DNA of 64,000 bases, taken from NCBI GenBank assembly GCA_964651045.1, contig CAZYVD010000004.1, positions 1 through 64,000 on the forward strand, written 5' to 3'. This DNA comes from CAZYVD01 sp964651045. GTDB taxonomy: Bacteria; Zhuqueibacterota; QNDG01; DSAB01. Below, in pieces: positions 16,695 to 25,416 of this stretch. Within the stretch, counting starts at the first letter, position 1. Every line of letters begins with the position of its first letter. Below the pieces are notes generated by a model that was given only the letters and a program-made list of their open reading frames with translations, made no database searches and had not been told where the DNA came from. Position numbers and translations under genes: made by a program.

Positions 16695-17729
16695 CTAATC
16701 AACCTCAACTATCCATCCTTCAGGTGGTTCAATGTCACCATTCTGTATCCCTGTTAAGAGTTCATAAAGCTTTTTTGTTATTGGGCCAACTTCCTTTCCA
16801 TTACCATAAAATCTGGTTGTCTTTCCATTATGGGTTATACTTCCGATAGGTGTTACAACAGCGGCTGTTCCGCACGCTCCAGCCTCAGAAAATCTATCTA
16901 TCTCTTCAATGCTTATGTCCCGCTCCTCTACCTTCATACCCAGTCTATTCTCTGCCAGATATGTCAGCGACCTTTTGGTAATTCCAGGAAGTATGGAAGG
17001 AGAATCTGGAGTAACGAATCTGTTGTCGGGGGTTATGCCAAAGAAATTTGCCGCACCTACCTCTTCAATATTTCTCTTTGATAATGGATCGAGATATATG
17101 CAATCAATGAATCCATCATTTACGGCAATCTTATGAGGTCTTAAACTGGCTGCATAATTTCCACCAACCTTTGCACTCCCTGTTCCTTTTGGAGCAGCTC
17201 TGTCATATTCGGTTGTCACCATATCACACGGCCTGAGCCCCCCTTTAAAATAGGGACCTACAGGAGTTACAAAGATAGAAAAAATATACTCTTTCGAAGG
17301 TTTTACCCCCAGATTTGGACCAACACCTATCATATATGGTCTTATGTATAGACTCGCTCCGCTTCCGTAAGGCGGTACAAATCTTTCATTTGCCTTAACA
17401 ACCTTTTTTACTGCTTCAACGAATTTCTCTACTGGATAGGGCGGCATCAGGATCGCCTCACAGCTATTTTTCATTCTCTCTGCATTACAATCGGGCCTGA
17501 AAAGCAGGACTCTTCCATCCTTTGCTGAGAATGCCTTCATTCCTTCAAAACACTCCTGACCGTAATGAAAAGCGGTTGATCCTTCATGTATCCTTAAATA
17601 CTCGTCTTCGATTAGCTCCCCCTTGTCCCAACTGCCATCTTTAAAATAGGATATAAATCTGTAATCTGTTTTGATATATTCAAATCCGAGGTCTGCCCAC
17701 TTTATATCCGCCTTTACTTGTTCTGCCAT
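16695..17729 (-). CDS. ilvE: Branched-chain amino acid aminotransferase
   Basis: A 344-residue fold-type IV PLP aminotransferase. Motifs include FHYGQECFEGMKAF near the N-terminus, YIRPYMIGVGPNLGV, the PLP lysine in GSAKVGGNYAASL, and EVGAANFFGI. It interconverts Leu, Ile and Val with their 2-oxoacids using 2-oxoglutarate/glutamate. A clear GGAGG precedes the ATG. Within this directon it probably works catabolically, feeding 2-oxoacids to the ferredoxin oxidoreductases encoded 35-45 kb upstream, although it can also serve biosynthesis. Confidence 0.93.
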   Translation of the reverse strand: MAEQVKADIKWADLGFEYIKTDYRFISYFKDGSWDKGELIEDEYLRIHEGSTAFHYGQECFEGMKAFSAKDGRVLLFRPDCNAERMKNSCEAILMPPYPVEKFVEAVKKVVKANERFVPPYGSGASLYIRPYMIGVGPNLGVKPSKEYIFSIFVTPVGPYFKGGLRPCDMVTTEYDRAAPKGTGSAKVGGNYAASLRPHKIAVNDGFIDCIYLDPLSKRNIEEVGAANFFGITPDNRFVTPDSPSILPGITKRSLTYLAENRLGMKVEERDISIEEIDRFSEAGACGTAAVVTPIGSITHNGKTTRFYGNGKEVGPITKKLYELLTGIQNGDIEPPEGWIVEVD

Positions 17730-17761
17730 ATCTTTTCCTCCATTAACTATTTTTATTTATT

Positions 17762-19369
17762 TTACATTCTAAATATCCCATAACTCTGGTCTGGAATGGG
17801 TGCATTGAGTGACATCGAAATACCCAATGCCAGTACATCTCTTGTTTCAATCGGATCGATTATTCCGTCACCCCATATCCGTGCAGTAGAATAGTATGGT
17901 GTTGCTTCATGTTCGTATCGCTCGATTATCTGCTTCTTAAATTCATTCATCTCCTCTTCACTCATCTTTTTGCCCTTTTTCTTCAGTCCTGCTAATTTAA
18001 CAGTAAGAAGCACATTCGCAGCCTGTTCTCCACCCATCACACATATCCTGCTGTTCGGCCACATCCACAAAAGTCTCGGGTCATATCCCCTTCCACACAT
18101 TGCATAGTTACCGGCTCCATATGAACCGCCAACAATCACAGTAAACTTAGGAACCTGTGCATTTGCCACAGCATGTACAAGCTTTGCACCATCTTTTGCA
18201 ATGCCGCCATGCTCATACTGCTTCCCTACAATGAAACCTGTAATGTTCTGCAGGAAAACGAGAGGTATTTTTCTCATTGTGCACAATTCGATAAAATGTG
18301 CTCCCTTGACACTTGATTCTGAAAAGAGCACACCATTGTTTGCCAGAATTCCAATCGGATATCCCATTATCCTTGCAAATCCGCATACAAGTGTCTGCCC
18401 GTACAACTCTTTAAACTCTTGAAATCTACTGCCATCCACAATTCTTGCAATCAACTCTCTTATGTCATAAGGTTGACGAATATTTTTTGGAATAATGCCA
18501 TATATCTCTGCTGGATCATAATATGGATCTTCAGGTTCAGATATCTCCAACTCAAACTTCCTTGGAGGATCAAGACATTCTACTATATTGCGTACAATCT
18601 TAATTGCATGATCATCATTCTGTGCATAATGATCTGAAACACCTGAAATTCTGCAGTGTACATCCGCACCTCCAAGTTCTTCATCTGTTACAACCTCGCC
18701 AGTAGCTGCCTTCACGAGCGGCGGCCCACCAATAAATATCGTACCCTGATTCTTCACTATAACAGTCTCATCACTCATTGCAGGAACGTATGCTCCACCT
18801 GCCGTGCATGAACCCATGACAGCAGAAATCTGTGGTATTCCCATTGCAGAAAGCCTTGCCTGATTTGAAAAAATCCTTCCGAAATGATCTCTGTCTGGAA
18901 AAGTTCCTGCCTGATACGGAAGGAAAATACCTCCAGAATCAACCAGATAGATGCATGGAAGTCGATTCATCATTGCGATCTCCTGGGCACGCACATGCTT
19001 TTTTATCGTCATTGGGAAATATGTACCACCCTTTACTGTAGCATCATTTGCAATGACTAGGACCTCACGTCCATGTATCACTCCAATTCCAGTAATAATT
19101 CCGGCAGCAGGAGCCTGATTGTCATACATCTCATAAGCAGCCAGAGTATTAAATTCCAGAAATGGTGTGTTCCTGTCAAAAAGTTTTTCTATCCTCTCTC
19201 GAGCAGTCAGCTTGCCCCTCGCCTTATGCTTTTTATGAGCCTCTTCCGGTCCGCCCTTCTTTGCCTGATTCAACTTTTCTTTGAGCTCCTCGACAAGAGC
19301 AACCATATGCTCTCTGTTCTCTCTGTATTCTTTGCTTTTTGTTGATATTTTCGATTCAATTCTATACAA
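17762..19369 (-). CDS. Acyl-CoA carboxylase carboxyltransferase beta subunit, methylcrotonyl-CoA type
   Basis: A 535-residue crotonase-fold carboxyltransferase. The N-terminal half has GGGTYFPMT-like KGGTYFPMTIKKHVRAQEIA and DSGGIFLPYQAGTFPDRDHFG, both characteristic of methylcrotonyl-CoA carboxylase beta (MccB) rather than PccB. The C-terminal half has NITGFIVGKQYEHGGIAKDGAKLVHA. MccB carboxylates 3-methylcrotonyl-CoA to 3-methylglutaconyl-CoA in leucine breakdown. No biotin carboxylase or carrier subunit is adjacent; it probably shares those encoded at 44662-46661. The start is TTG five bases after AAGGAG. It lies directly behind the thiolase/DUF35/HMG-CoA synthase genes. Confidence 0.88.
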   Translation of the reverse strand: MYRIESKISTKSKEYRENREHMVALVEELKEKLNQAKKGGPEEAHKKHKARGKLTARERIEKLFDRNTPFLEFNTLAAYEMYDNQAPAAGIITGIGVIHGREVLVIANDATVKGGTYFPMTIKKHVRAQEIAMMNRLPCIYLVDSGGIFLPYQAGTFPDRDHFGRIFSNQARLSAMGIPQISAVMGSCTAGGAYVPAMSDETVIVKNQGTIFIGGPPLVKAATGEVVTDEELGGADVHCRISGVSDHYAQNDDHAIKIVRNIVECLDPPRKFELEISEPEDPYYDPAEIYGIIPKNIRQPYDIRELIARIVDGSRFQEFKELYGQTLVCGFARIMGYPIGILANNGVLFSESSVKGAHFIELCTMRKIPLVFLQNITGFIVGKQYEHGGIAKDGAKLVHAVANAQVPKFTVIVGGSYGAGNYAMCGRGYDPRLLWMWPNSRICVMGGEQAANVLLTVKLAGLKKKGKKMSEEEMNEFKKQIIERYEHEATPYYSTARIWGDGIIDPIETRDVLALGISMSLNAPIPDQSYGIFRM

Positions 19370-19390
19370 TGAATCTCCTTTGTCTATTTA

Positions 19391-19780
19391 TTAAAAAGGT
19401 ACACACTTATATCCATACTCTATTACCCCCTCATCACCCTCCTGCTGTACTCTTCTAAATTCCAATCTTACATTCATGCCAATCTTTAGTTTATCAAAAT
19501 CACAATCAACAATCTGAGCCGTCACTCTTGCTCCTCCTTCCAGCTCGATTATCCCTACGGCATAAGGCGCCTGATCCTTAAACTGACGAGGAGGCACCCT
19601 TATTATCGTATATGTCAGAACTTTCCCTTCCCTTTTCAATTTAATGATCTCAAAATCTCTCGACTTACAGTCAGGGCAGACAAGTCTTGGTGGGAATAGT
19701 ATCTTCCCACACTCTTTACATTTACCTGCCTCGTAACGATATCTTTGCGGCATTTCCCGCCAAATTCTTGGTGCTATCAT
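19391..19780 (-). CDS. DUF35 zinc-ribbon/OB-fold protein, thiolase partner
   Basis: A 129-residue protein with an N-terminal rubredoxin-like zinc ribbon (Cys21, Cys24, Cys35, Cys38 in CKECGKILFPPRLVCPDC), then an OB-fold with LTYTIIRVPPRQFKDQAPYAVGIIEL. In archaea such proteins hold thiolase and HMG-CoA synthase together in one complex that passes acetoacetyl-CoA between active sites. Here it directly follows the thiolase stop. An HMG-CoA synthase gene is in the same operon, so the same three-part complex is likely. It has no catalytic role of its own that I can see. Confidence 0.85.
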   Translation of the reverse strand: MIAPRIWREMPQRYRYEAGKCKECGKILFPPRLVCPDCKSRDFEIIKLKREGKVLTYTIIRVPPRQFKDQAPYAVGIIELEGGARVTAQIVDCDFDKLKIGMNVRLEFRRVQQEGDEGVIEYGYKCVPF

Positions 19781-20935
19781 CTATTCTGCCTCCAAAATAT
19801 GTACAACTGCGCTTCCCCCACTTCCACCCATATTCTGCGTAAGACCTACTCTTGCATTTTTTACCTGCCTCTCCCCTGCTTCTCCTCGAAGCTGGTGAAC
19901 AACCTCCACAATCTGTGCAATTCCTGTCGCTCCAACAGGATGACCTTTCGATTTTAATCCACCACTCGTATTTATCGGTATTCTTCCATCCAGTGCTGTT
20001 GCTCCGCTCTCTACAAACCCACCACCCTTTCCTCTCTCTACAAAACCAAGGGCCTCTGTAATGCATATCTCTGCTATTGTAAAACAGTCGTGAACTTCAG
20101 CAATATCTATGTCCTCTGGTTTTTTACCAGCCATTCTGTATGCCTCCTCTGCTGCCCTTTCTGTTGATCTCATCCTGGTTATATCATCACGTTGATGTAG
20201 GGCAATCGTGTCTGTAGCCTGCGCAGAACCGATAATTTTTATAATTGGTTTACCGAGTTTCTTTGCAATATCAACACTACAAATTATAGCAGCAGCAGCA
20301 CCATCTGTTATCGGTGAACAATCGAGTATATGAAGTGGATCTGCTACCATTACAGAATTTAATACCTGTTCTACAGTAATCTTCATTGGGAATTGAGCAA
20401 GCGGATTCATAGACCCATTATTGTGATTTTTCACTGCTACCTGAGCAAGTTGTTCGGGTGTGGTTCCAAATTCATGCATATGCCTTTTTGCAATCATTGC
20501 ATAGATACCAGGAAATGTAACTCCACTGAAACCTTCATACTCCTGATCCGCTGCTGTTCCGAGTGCAAATGTCACTTCATCCCCTCCAACATCTGTCATC
20601 TTTTCTACACCCCCTGCCAGGACAATATCACTCATTCCTGAAGCCACTTCAATAAATCCTGCCCTTAACGATGCACCTCCAGATGCACATGCAGATTCTA
20701 TCCTCGTTGCAGGAATTGGCCTAACTCCAAGATAATCGGCAAGTAGTGAACCAATATGTTCCTGATAAACAAAGAGTCCGCTCGACATACATCCGATATA
20801 CATCGAATCGATATGATCCACACCTGCATCTTCAATGGCAAGTAGAGCTGCTTCAACAAAAATATCTCTCAATGATTTTTCCCACAACTCACCCCACTTC
20901 TGCATTCCAACTCCAACTACAGCAACATCTCTCAT
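19781..20935 (-). CDS. Archaeal-type acetoacetyl-CoA thiolase
   Basis: A 384-residue thiolase of the SCP-x/archaeal class. The nucleophilic Cys83 is in ESACASGGASL, an AEVHDCFTIAEI motif follows, and the C-terminal GHPVGATGIAQ holds the catalytic His. It condenses two acetyl-CoA to acetoacetyl-CoA or cleaves it. The GGAGG lies four bases from the ATG, and the end of thiE overlaps the start. Its neighbours DUF35 and HMG-CoA synthase match the archaeal mevalonate-complex partners. In this catabolic setting the cleavage direction is the better guess. Confidence 0.87.
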   Translation of the reverse strand: MRDVAVVGVGMQKWGELWEKSLRDIFVEAALLAIEDAGVDHIDSMYIGCMSSGLFVYQEHIGSLLADYLGVRPIPATRIESACASGGASLRAGFIEVASGMSDIVLAGGVEKMTDVGGDEVTFALGTAADQEYEGFSGVTFPGIYAMIAKRHMHEFGTTPEQLAQVAVKNHNNGSMNPLAQFPMKITVEQVLNSVMVADPLHILDCSPITDGAAAAIICSVDIAKKLGKPIIKIIGSAQATDTIALHQRDDITRMRSTERAAEEAYRMAGKKPEDIDIAEVHDCFTIAEICITEALGFVERGKGGGFVESGATALDGRIPINTSGGLKSKGHPVGATGIAQIVEVVHQLRGEAGERQVKNARVGLTQNMGGSGGSAVVHILEAE

Positions 20936-21573
20936 TTTACCTCCAATTTTAAAATATTTTTAAATTCTCTTACTGCCTCTCTGATGTTATCTGAACCCAT
21001 TACAGATGAAATGACCGCGACACCATCGCAACCAGCCTTTATGACAGAGCCAGCATTTTTCTTATTGATTCCTCCTATTCCGATCAAAGGTCTTGCAGTC
21101 TTTCTTCTAATCTTCCTTACCATATCGAGCCCGCATATCTTCACATCATCTTTTGTATCTGTTGGAAAGATGGAGCCTATACCTAAATAATCTGCATCGG
21201 CCATTCTCTCATATTCTGCTTCATCATGAATCGATCCTCCAATAATCATCTTATTTCCTATAACTTTTCTAACCTCATCTACTGGAAGATCCTTCTGTCC
21301 AAGATGAACTCCTTCTGCACCTACAACAAGGGCTATATCGAAACGGTCATTTATTATCAATGGAATTCCGCTGTTCTTTGTGATATTATGAATCTCCTTA
21401 CATCGAGCATAAAACTGATACGAGTCAGAAACCTTATCTCTGTACTGAACAACACCTGCACCTCCATTAATAAGTTGACGAACAACATCTCCAACCTTAC
21501 GCCCTCGCAACCATTCTGCATCGACTATTACATATAAAGTCCAGTCGATATTTTCCAACAGCGCTGTTCTCAT
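20932..21573 (-). CDS. thiE: Thiamine-phosphate synthase
   Basis: A 213-residue TIM-barrel ThiE. Motifs include VQYRDK, LIINDRFDIALVVGAEGVHLGQ, YLGIGSIFPTDTK and the phosphate loop LIGIGGINKKNAG. It joins the pyrimidine pyrophosphate and thiazole phosphate to make thiamine phosphate. It overlaps the next thiolase gene by four bases and directly abuts birA. Together with thi4 it would help supply the thiamine diphosphate needed by the 2-oxoacid oxidoreductases. No TPP riboswitch is visible in the short spacers. Confidence 0.93.
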   Translation of the reverse strand: MRTALLENIDWTLYVIVDAEWLRGRKVGDVVRQLINGGAGVVQYRDKVSDSYQFYARCKEIHNITKNSGIPLIINDRFDIALVVGAEGVHLGQKDLPVDEVRKVIGNKMIIGGSIHDEAEYERMADADYLGIGSIFPTDTKDDVKICGLDMVRKIRRKTARPLIGIGGINKKNAGSVIKAGCDGVAVISSVMGSDNIREAVREFKNILKLEVK

Positions 21574-22353
21574 CTAAGAACCATTTCTTACCTTATCGAC
21601 ATCTCCAGACCAGAATATTCTTTCACGATTCTTCTCGTCAACCATATAAAGTCTTCCATGATCATCGATTCCTTTGTACCTTCCTTTAACCTTTTCAATT
21701 GCAGTATCAATCTGTATCACTGCTCCTTTTAGATAATCATGGTTTGACCACTCTCTAAATATATCACTCCCATCCATATATGTGAGGTTCTTAATATCTT
21801 TCTCGAGAATCTTTATCATTCTCTTCAACAAATCTTCAATATTGAATGTACGTCCAGATTCGACCTGCATTGAAGTTGCCGGTCTATCAATATTAAGCTT
21901 CATTAAATGTTCTTTATCCATGTTTACATTGATACCTATACCCAGAACGATCTTTCGTTTATTTAAGTCAACGCTTCCCAGTATTCCTGCTATCTTTTTT
22001 CCATTTATCAGCACATCGTTCGGCCACTTAAGCTCTCCATTTATTCCAAAATCATCAAGACACTCCCTCACACTCATTGCAGCAACCTGCACCATTAGGT
22101 GGTTTAACTCTAATCTTTCAAAGGTCTTGATAAGAACAGAAAAAGTCAGACATCTCTCTTCAAAAGTGATCCACCTTCTTGACATCCTTCCTATGCCTGC
22201 GATCTGATTTTTAGTCCATATTATATCACCATGTTTTAATAAGTCAATATTCTCCCTTGCCCATTCATTTGTCGATGAAAGTTTTTCGAAAACATAGAGG
22301 CTTCCATTAAATATTCCCTCTCCCTCCACTATTTTATACTCTATCTCTTTCAT
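21574..22353 (-). CDS. birA: Biotin-protein ligase
   Basis: A 259-residue class I biotin ligase with no N-terminal repressor helix-turn-helix. Motifs: LSSTNEWAREN, the adenylate loop GIGRMSRRW, LKWPNDVLINGKKIAGILGS, GIGINVN, and a short C-terminal SH3-like domain (GRYKGIDDHGRLYMVDE). It activates biotin and attaches it to the carrier protein, which here is encoded at 44662-45165. The ATGA overlap with thi4 indicates coupled translation. Its presence among carboxylase genes makes functional sense. Confidence 0.93.
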   Translation of the reverse strand: MKEIEYKIVEGEGIFNGSLYVFEKLSSTNEWARENIDLLKHGDIIWTKNQIAGIGRMSRRWITFEERCLTFSVLIKTFERLELNHLMVQVAAMSVRECLDDFGINGELKWPNDVLINGKKIAGILGSVDLNKRKIVLGIGINVNMDKEHLMKLNIDRPATSMQVESGRTFNIEDLLKRMIKILEKDIKNLTYMDGSDIFREWSNHDYLKGAVIQIDTAIEKVKGRYKGIDDHGRLYMVDEKNRERIFWSGDVDKVRNGS

Positions 22354-23123
22354 TTCAATCTATCTATTATCTTCTTTGCAGCCTTCTCGCCGCTTAGGAG
22401 CATTCCTCCAAAAATTGGCCCCATACGCGGCCCGCCAAATACAGCACCAACACACATACCTGCAACATATACATTCGGATATATCTCATTTGTATTTTCT
22501 ACAACAAACCTTTCGCCATCTTCTGCAAACATTGCTCTCTCACCCATAACACTCTTGGTTTTTGTCTTTAATGGGCCTACCTTTTTCTCTATTATCCGTG
22601 CTATTTCTGCAGGATGACCAGTTGCGTCGATTACAAACTTTGTTCCGATGGTAACAGGATCGACATGTAGCCCAGAAATTTCGATGGGACTTCTGTTCAC
22701 AACCAGGCCGCAAACTTTTCCTCCCTTTGCCACAACATCTTCGACACTAATCAAATTAAAAATCTCTGCACCACTATCTTTTGCTGCACCTATCAATTTA
22801 CCCACACTCTCTATGGAATCTGCAGTATAGTAGTTTTCTTCATACTTTTCATATTTAATTCCAATCTCATCAAGGATTCTTTTTGCCTCTTCCTGAACCA
22901 CGATTACATTATATCCTATTCCACCTCCCCACATTCCACCCCCTATAGAGAGTTTTCTCTCAAATAGTGCAACTTTAGCTCCATTATCTGCAAGAACCTT
23001 TGCAGCCATCAATCCTGCAGGCCCACCTCCAACTATGGCAACATCTAGTCTTATACAATTTAAGAGTCTCTCGGTGAATTTTTTTACTATTGCCTCTGTA
23101 ACCGTTATCTCATTGATTGCCAT
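22350..23123 (-). CDS. thi4: Thiazole synthase Thi4, sulfide-dependent catalytic type
   Basis: A 257-residue FAD/NAD-fold protein. Dinucleotide loop VAIVGGGPAGLMAA, then FERKLSIGGGMWGGG and a C-terminal GMCVGAVFGGPRMGPIFGGM. It makes the ADP-thiazole precursor of thiamine from NAD and glycine. The suicidal yeast enzyme uses a Cys as sulfur donor; here the equivalent position is His153 in SGLHVDP, as in methanogen Thi4, which use free sulfide catalytically. That fits an anaerobic, sulfidic habitat. The ATG start lies 19 bp after the HMG-CoA synthase stop. Confidence 0.9.
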   Translation of the reverse strand: MAINEITVTEAIVKKFTERLLNCIRLDVAIVGGGPAGLMAAKVLADNGAKVALFERKLSIGGGMWGGGIGYNVIVVQEEAKRILDEIGIKYEKYEENYYTADSIESVGKLIGAAKDSGAEIFNLISVEDVVAKGGKVCGLVVNRSPIEISGLHVDPVTIGTKFVIDATGHPAEIARIIEKKVGPLKTKTKSVMGERAMFAEDGERFVVENTNEIYPNVYVAGMCVGAVFGGPRMGPIFGGMLLSGEKAAKKIIDRLK

Positions 23124-23142
23124 ATATTCCTCCTAACTTATA

Positions 23143-24201
23143 CTAACGCTGTATCTTTCCTCTGAATTTCGCATATGTCCCGTAATCCACATATCTAACC
23201 CCTGTCTCGAGCTGGTGCCGAGTCTTTGGAGCACTATCTCTGACCTCATCAATCCTTTCTGTGACTCTCCATATGAATGAGTCGCTTCCTGCACCAGAAC
23301 CATAAGATACCATAAGAATTCGATCTCCGGGTTCTGCCACATCGAGAGTTGCCGTAAGCCCCATCGGGGAAGAACCTGAATATGTATTTCCTAATGTAGG
23401 AGACAGCCAACCAGGAGCAATCTGCTCTTTAGTAAATCCAAGCATTTTGCCAACCCTCTGAGGAAACTTCCCATTTGGTTGATGAAATACTACATATTTA
23501 AAATCCTCTGGTTTCATACCACTCTTATCAAGGATTGCCTTTGCTGAGCCAATGATATGCCTAAAATATGCAGGAGTTCCTGTAAATCTTCCCGCATGTT
23601 GGGGATAAAACTGATGTTCTCTTCTCCAGAAATCAGGTGTATCTGTCATGAAGGAGTGTGTATATTCACATACTGCTATTAAATTTTCTGAACCCATTAT
23701 AAACGCGGCTGCTCCTGCTGCTGCAGAATATTCCAGCGCATCTCCTGGTGCTCCCTGCGAGGTATCGCCACCTACTGCAAGAGCATACCGCATCTCTCCT
23801 GCACTTACCAGCGACAAAGCAACAAACATCGCCTCTGATCCAGCCTTGCAAGCAAATTCAAAATCTGCACAATGTACATTAGGTGTGGCGCCAATTGCTT
23901 CTGCCACAACCGTCCCAGATGGCTTTACCGCATAAGGATGTGATTCAGAACCTATGTATACAGCTCCTATGTCTTCTGGATTTACCTCACATCTCATTAG
24001 CGCATTTCGAGAAGCTTCAACAGACATTGTGATTGTATCTTCGTCCGGAGCAGGAACCGATTTCTCCTTCAATGCAAGTCCTTTTTTATAACTCTCTGCA
24101 TCTGCTCCCCAAACCTTTGCGATCTCCTCCACCTTTATTCGGTGCTTTGGGACATAGGCTCCATATCCCACTATACCAACCTCTTTTATTTTCTCTGTCA
24201 A
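23143..24201 (-). CDS. HMG-CoA synthase, archaeal type
   Basis: A 352-residue thiolase-fold HMG-CoA synthase of the short archaeal class. Catalytic Cys118 is in DFEFACKAGSEAM, a Glu86 region reads YIGSESHPYAV, and the catalytic His is in VVFHQPNGKFPQRVG. It catalyses acetyl-CoA + acetoacetyl-CoA + H2O = HMG-CoA + CoA. The start is TTG seven bases after GGAGG. No HMG-CoA reductase or lyase is in the window. Together with the thiolase, DUF35 and MccB genes of the same operon, it could run in reverse to split leucine-derived HMG-CoA, or serve mevalonate synthesis. Confidence 0.9.
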   Translation of the reverse strand: MTEKIKEVGIVGYGAYVPKHRIKVEEIAKVWGADAESYKKGLALKEKSVPAPDEDTITMSVEASRNALMRCEVNPEDIGAVYIGSESHPYAVKPSGTVVAEAIGATPNVHCADFEFACKAGSEAMFVALSLVSAGEMRYALAVGGDTSQGAPGDALEYSAAAGAAAFIMGSENLIAVCEYTHSFMTDTPDFWRREHQFYPQHAGRFTGTPAYFRHIIGSAKAILDKSGMKPEDFKYVVFHQPNGKFPQRVGKMLGFTKEQIAPGWLSPTLGNTYSGSSPMGLTATLDVAEPGDRILMVSYGSGAGSDSFIWRVTERIDEVRDSAPKTRHQLETGVRYVDYGTYAKFRGKIQR

Positions 24202-24264
24202 CTCGCTACCTCCTCGTTGTTATTTAGATTACAATAAATTTGACTTTATAGTGATATATACAAA

Positions 24265-25401
24265 TCACCTCTTCCCAACCGCTTGAATCCATATATCCTG
24301 TCGTAAATTTCCGGTAATCTGATTCCCTGACATCCGAAGTATTGTGGTGTCTGGCCAGTCCGCTGTTCCAAAATTCCAGATGTATATTCCAAAATAGTTA
24401 CCTGTGCTGATATTATCTTCAAGCACATAACCCTTTGGATGCTGCAGATCCTCATCACTAATCTCTATACCACATCCCAGATTGCCTTCAAATCTATTCG
24501 CTCTGACCGTTACATCACCCCCTCCATCCACCCAGATTCCTCCATCCCACCATCCATCCTCAGATGCATCACAATCATTGTTCAATACAATATTTGAATC
24601 GACTAAAACATCATAGCTGTCCTCTACCAGAATTCCTCCCCCAGTATTTTGGTAAGATTTGTTATTGAGAATCCTTACTCTCATATTGCCGAATGTATTA
24701 ATCCCGGTACCAAGAAGAAAATCGGGATAAACCTTTGGGTTTGGCCCATTCAATGATACGTCGCAGCCTGTGATAAGAATGTCTTCAGAATTCTCTACAT
24801 GTATGCCGTAACCTTCCAGTTCCCCATCTTTTAGTTGAACAGAGTGTCCATTATTTCGAACAATCAGATCTCTTAGAATGATCTTCTGGCAGAAACTCGC
24901 TCTGATCCCTATGTCTGTGTAATTTTGAAAGACAAGAGATTCGAAAATAAGATTTACAGAGTTCTCTGCAAAAATGCCGATTGTCCTTTCTTTCTCACCG
25001 TCAAATATTGGAACTCCATCAAATCCAATTATGTGGATGGAAGCCTCAGATTTTCCTAAATTTTTTAATCCAATGCTCTCAAAATAGGTGCCTGAAAGCA
25101 GATGAATCGTGCCCCCAAGCCCTGCACTCATCAATGCTTTCTTCAATGTCCGAAAAGCGCTCTCTTTAGAGGTTCCACTACTGTCATCATTACCTGTGGT
25201 TGAAACATAATAGGTTGTCGAATCAATCTGGTTGGATTGTCCCTCTATCCAGGTCAATCCGTCATCATTTGAATCGCGGTTTGAATCGATACCACATGTG
25301 ATAAAGAGAGTTAATGCTATAAAAATAGAAACTACCGACTCAAATAAAAACTCTATATTCTGAACAGATCTTATTTTAACTTGCTTTTCGACCTTAAACA
25401 T
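24265..25401 (-). CDS. Secreted lipoprotein with parallel beta-helix repeats
   Basis: A 378-residue protein with a hydrophobic signal and a lipobox (LFITC, Cys36). TTYYVSTTGNDDSSGTSKESAFRTLKKA is the usual start of a right-handed beta-helix domain, and PbH1-type repeats follow (NSVNLIFESLVFQNY, CQKIILRDLIVRNN, YDVLVDSNIVLNN, VTVRANRFEGN). Such proteins are often carbohydrate-binding or -degrading, but no catalytic motif is evident. It sits between the HMG-CoA synthase and an acyl-CoA dehydrogenase in the metabolic directon, which is odd. Function unknown. Confidence 0.75.
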   Translation of the reverse strand: MFKVEKQVKIRSVQNIEFLFESVVSIFIALTLFITCGIDSNRDSNDDGLTWIEGQSNQIDSTTYYVSTTGNDDSSGTSKESAFRTLKKALMSAGLGGTIHLLSGTYFESIGLKNLGKSEASIHIIGFDGVPIFDGEKERTIGIFAENSVNLIFESLVFQNYTDIGIRASFCQKIILRDLIVRNNGHSVQLKDGELEGYGIHVENSEDILITGCDVSLNGPNPKVYPDFLLGTGINTFGNMRVRILNNKSYQNTGGGILVEDSYDVLVDSNIVLNNDCDASEDGWWDGGIWVDGGGDVTVRANRFEGNLGCGIEISDEDLQHPKGYVLEDNISTGNYFGIYIWNFGTADWPDTTILRMSGNQITGNLRQDIWIQAVGKR

Positions 25402-25416
25402 CCCTGTCTATGTTTT

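Noticed and set aside
20984..24201. TPP riboswitch sought near thiE and thi4
   Set aside because: Spacers are 0-19 bp or genes overlap; there is no room for the aptamer and no matching sequence.
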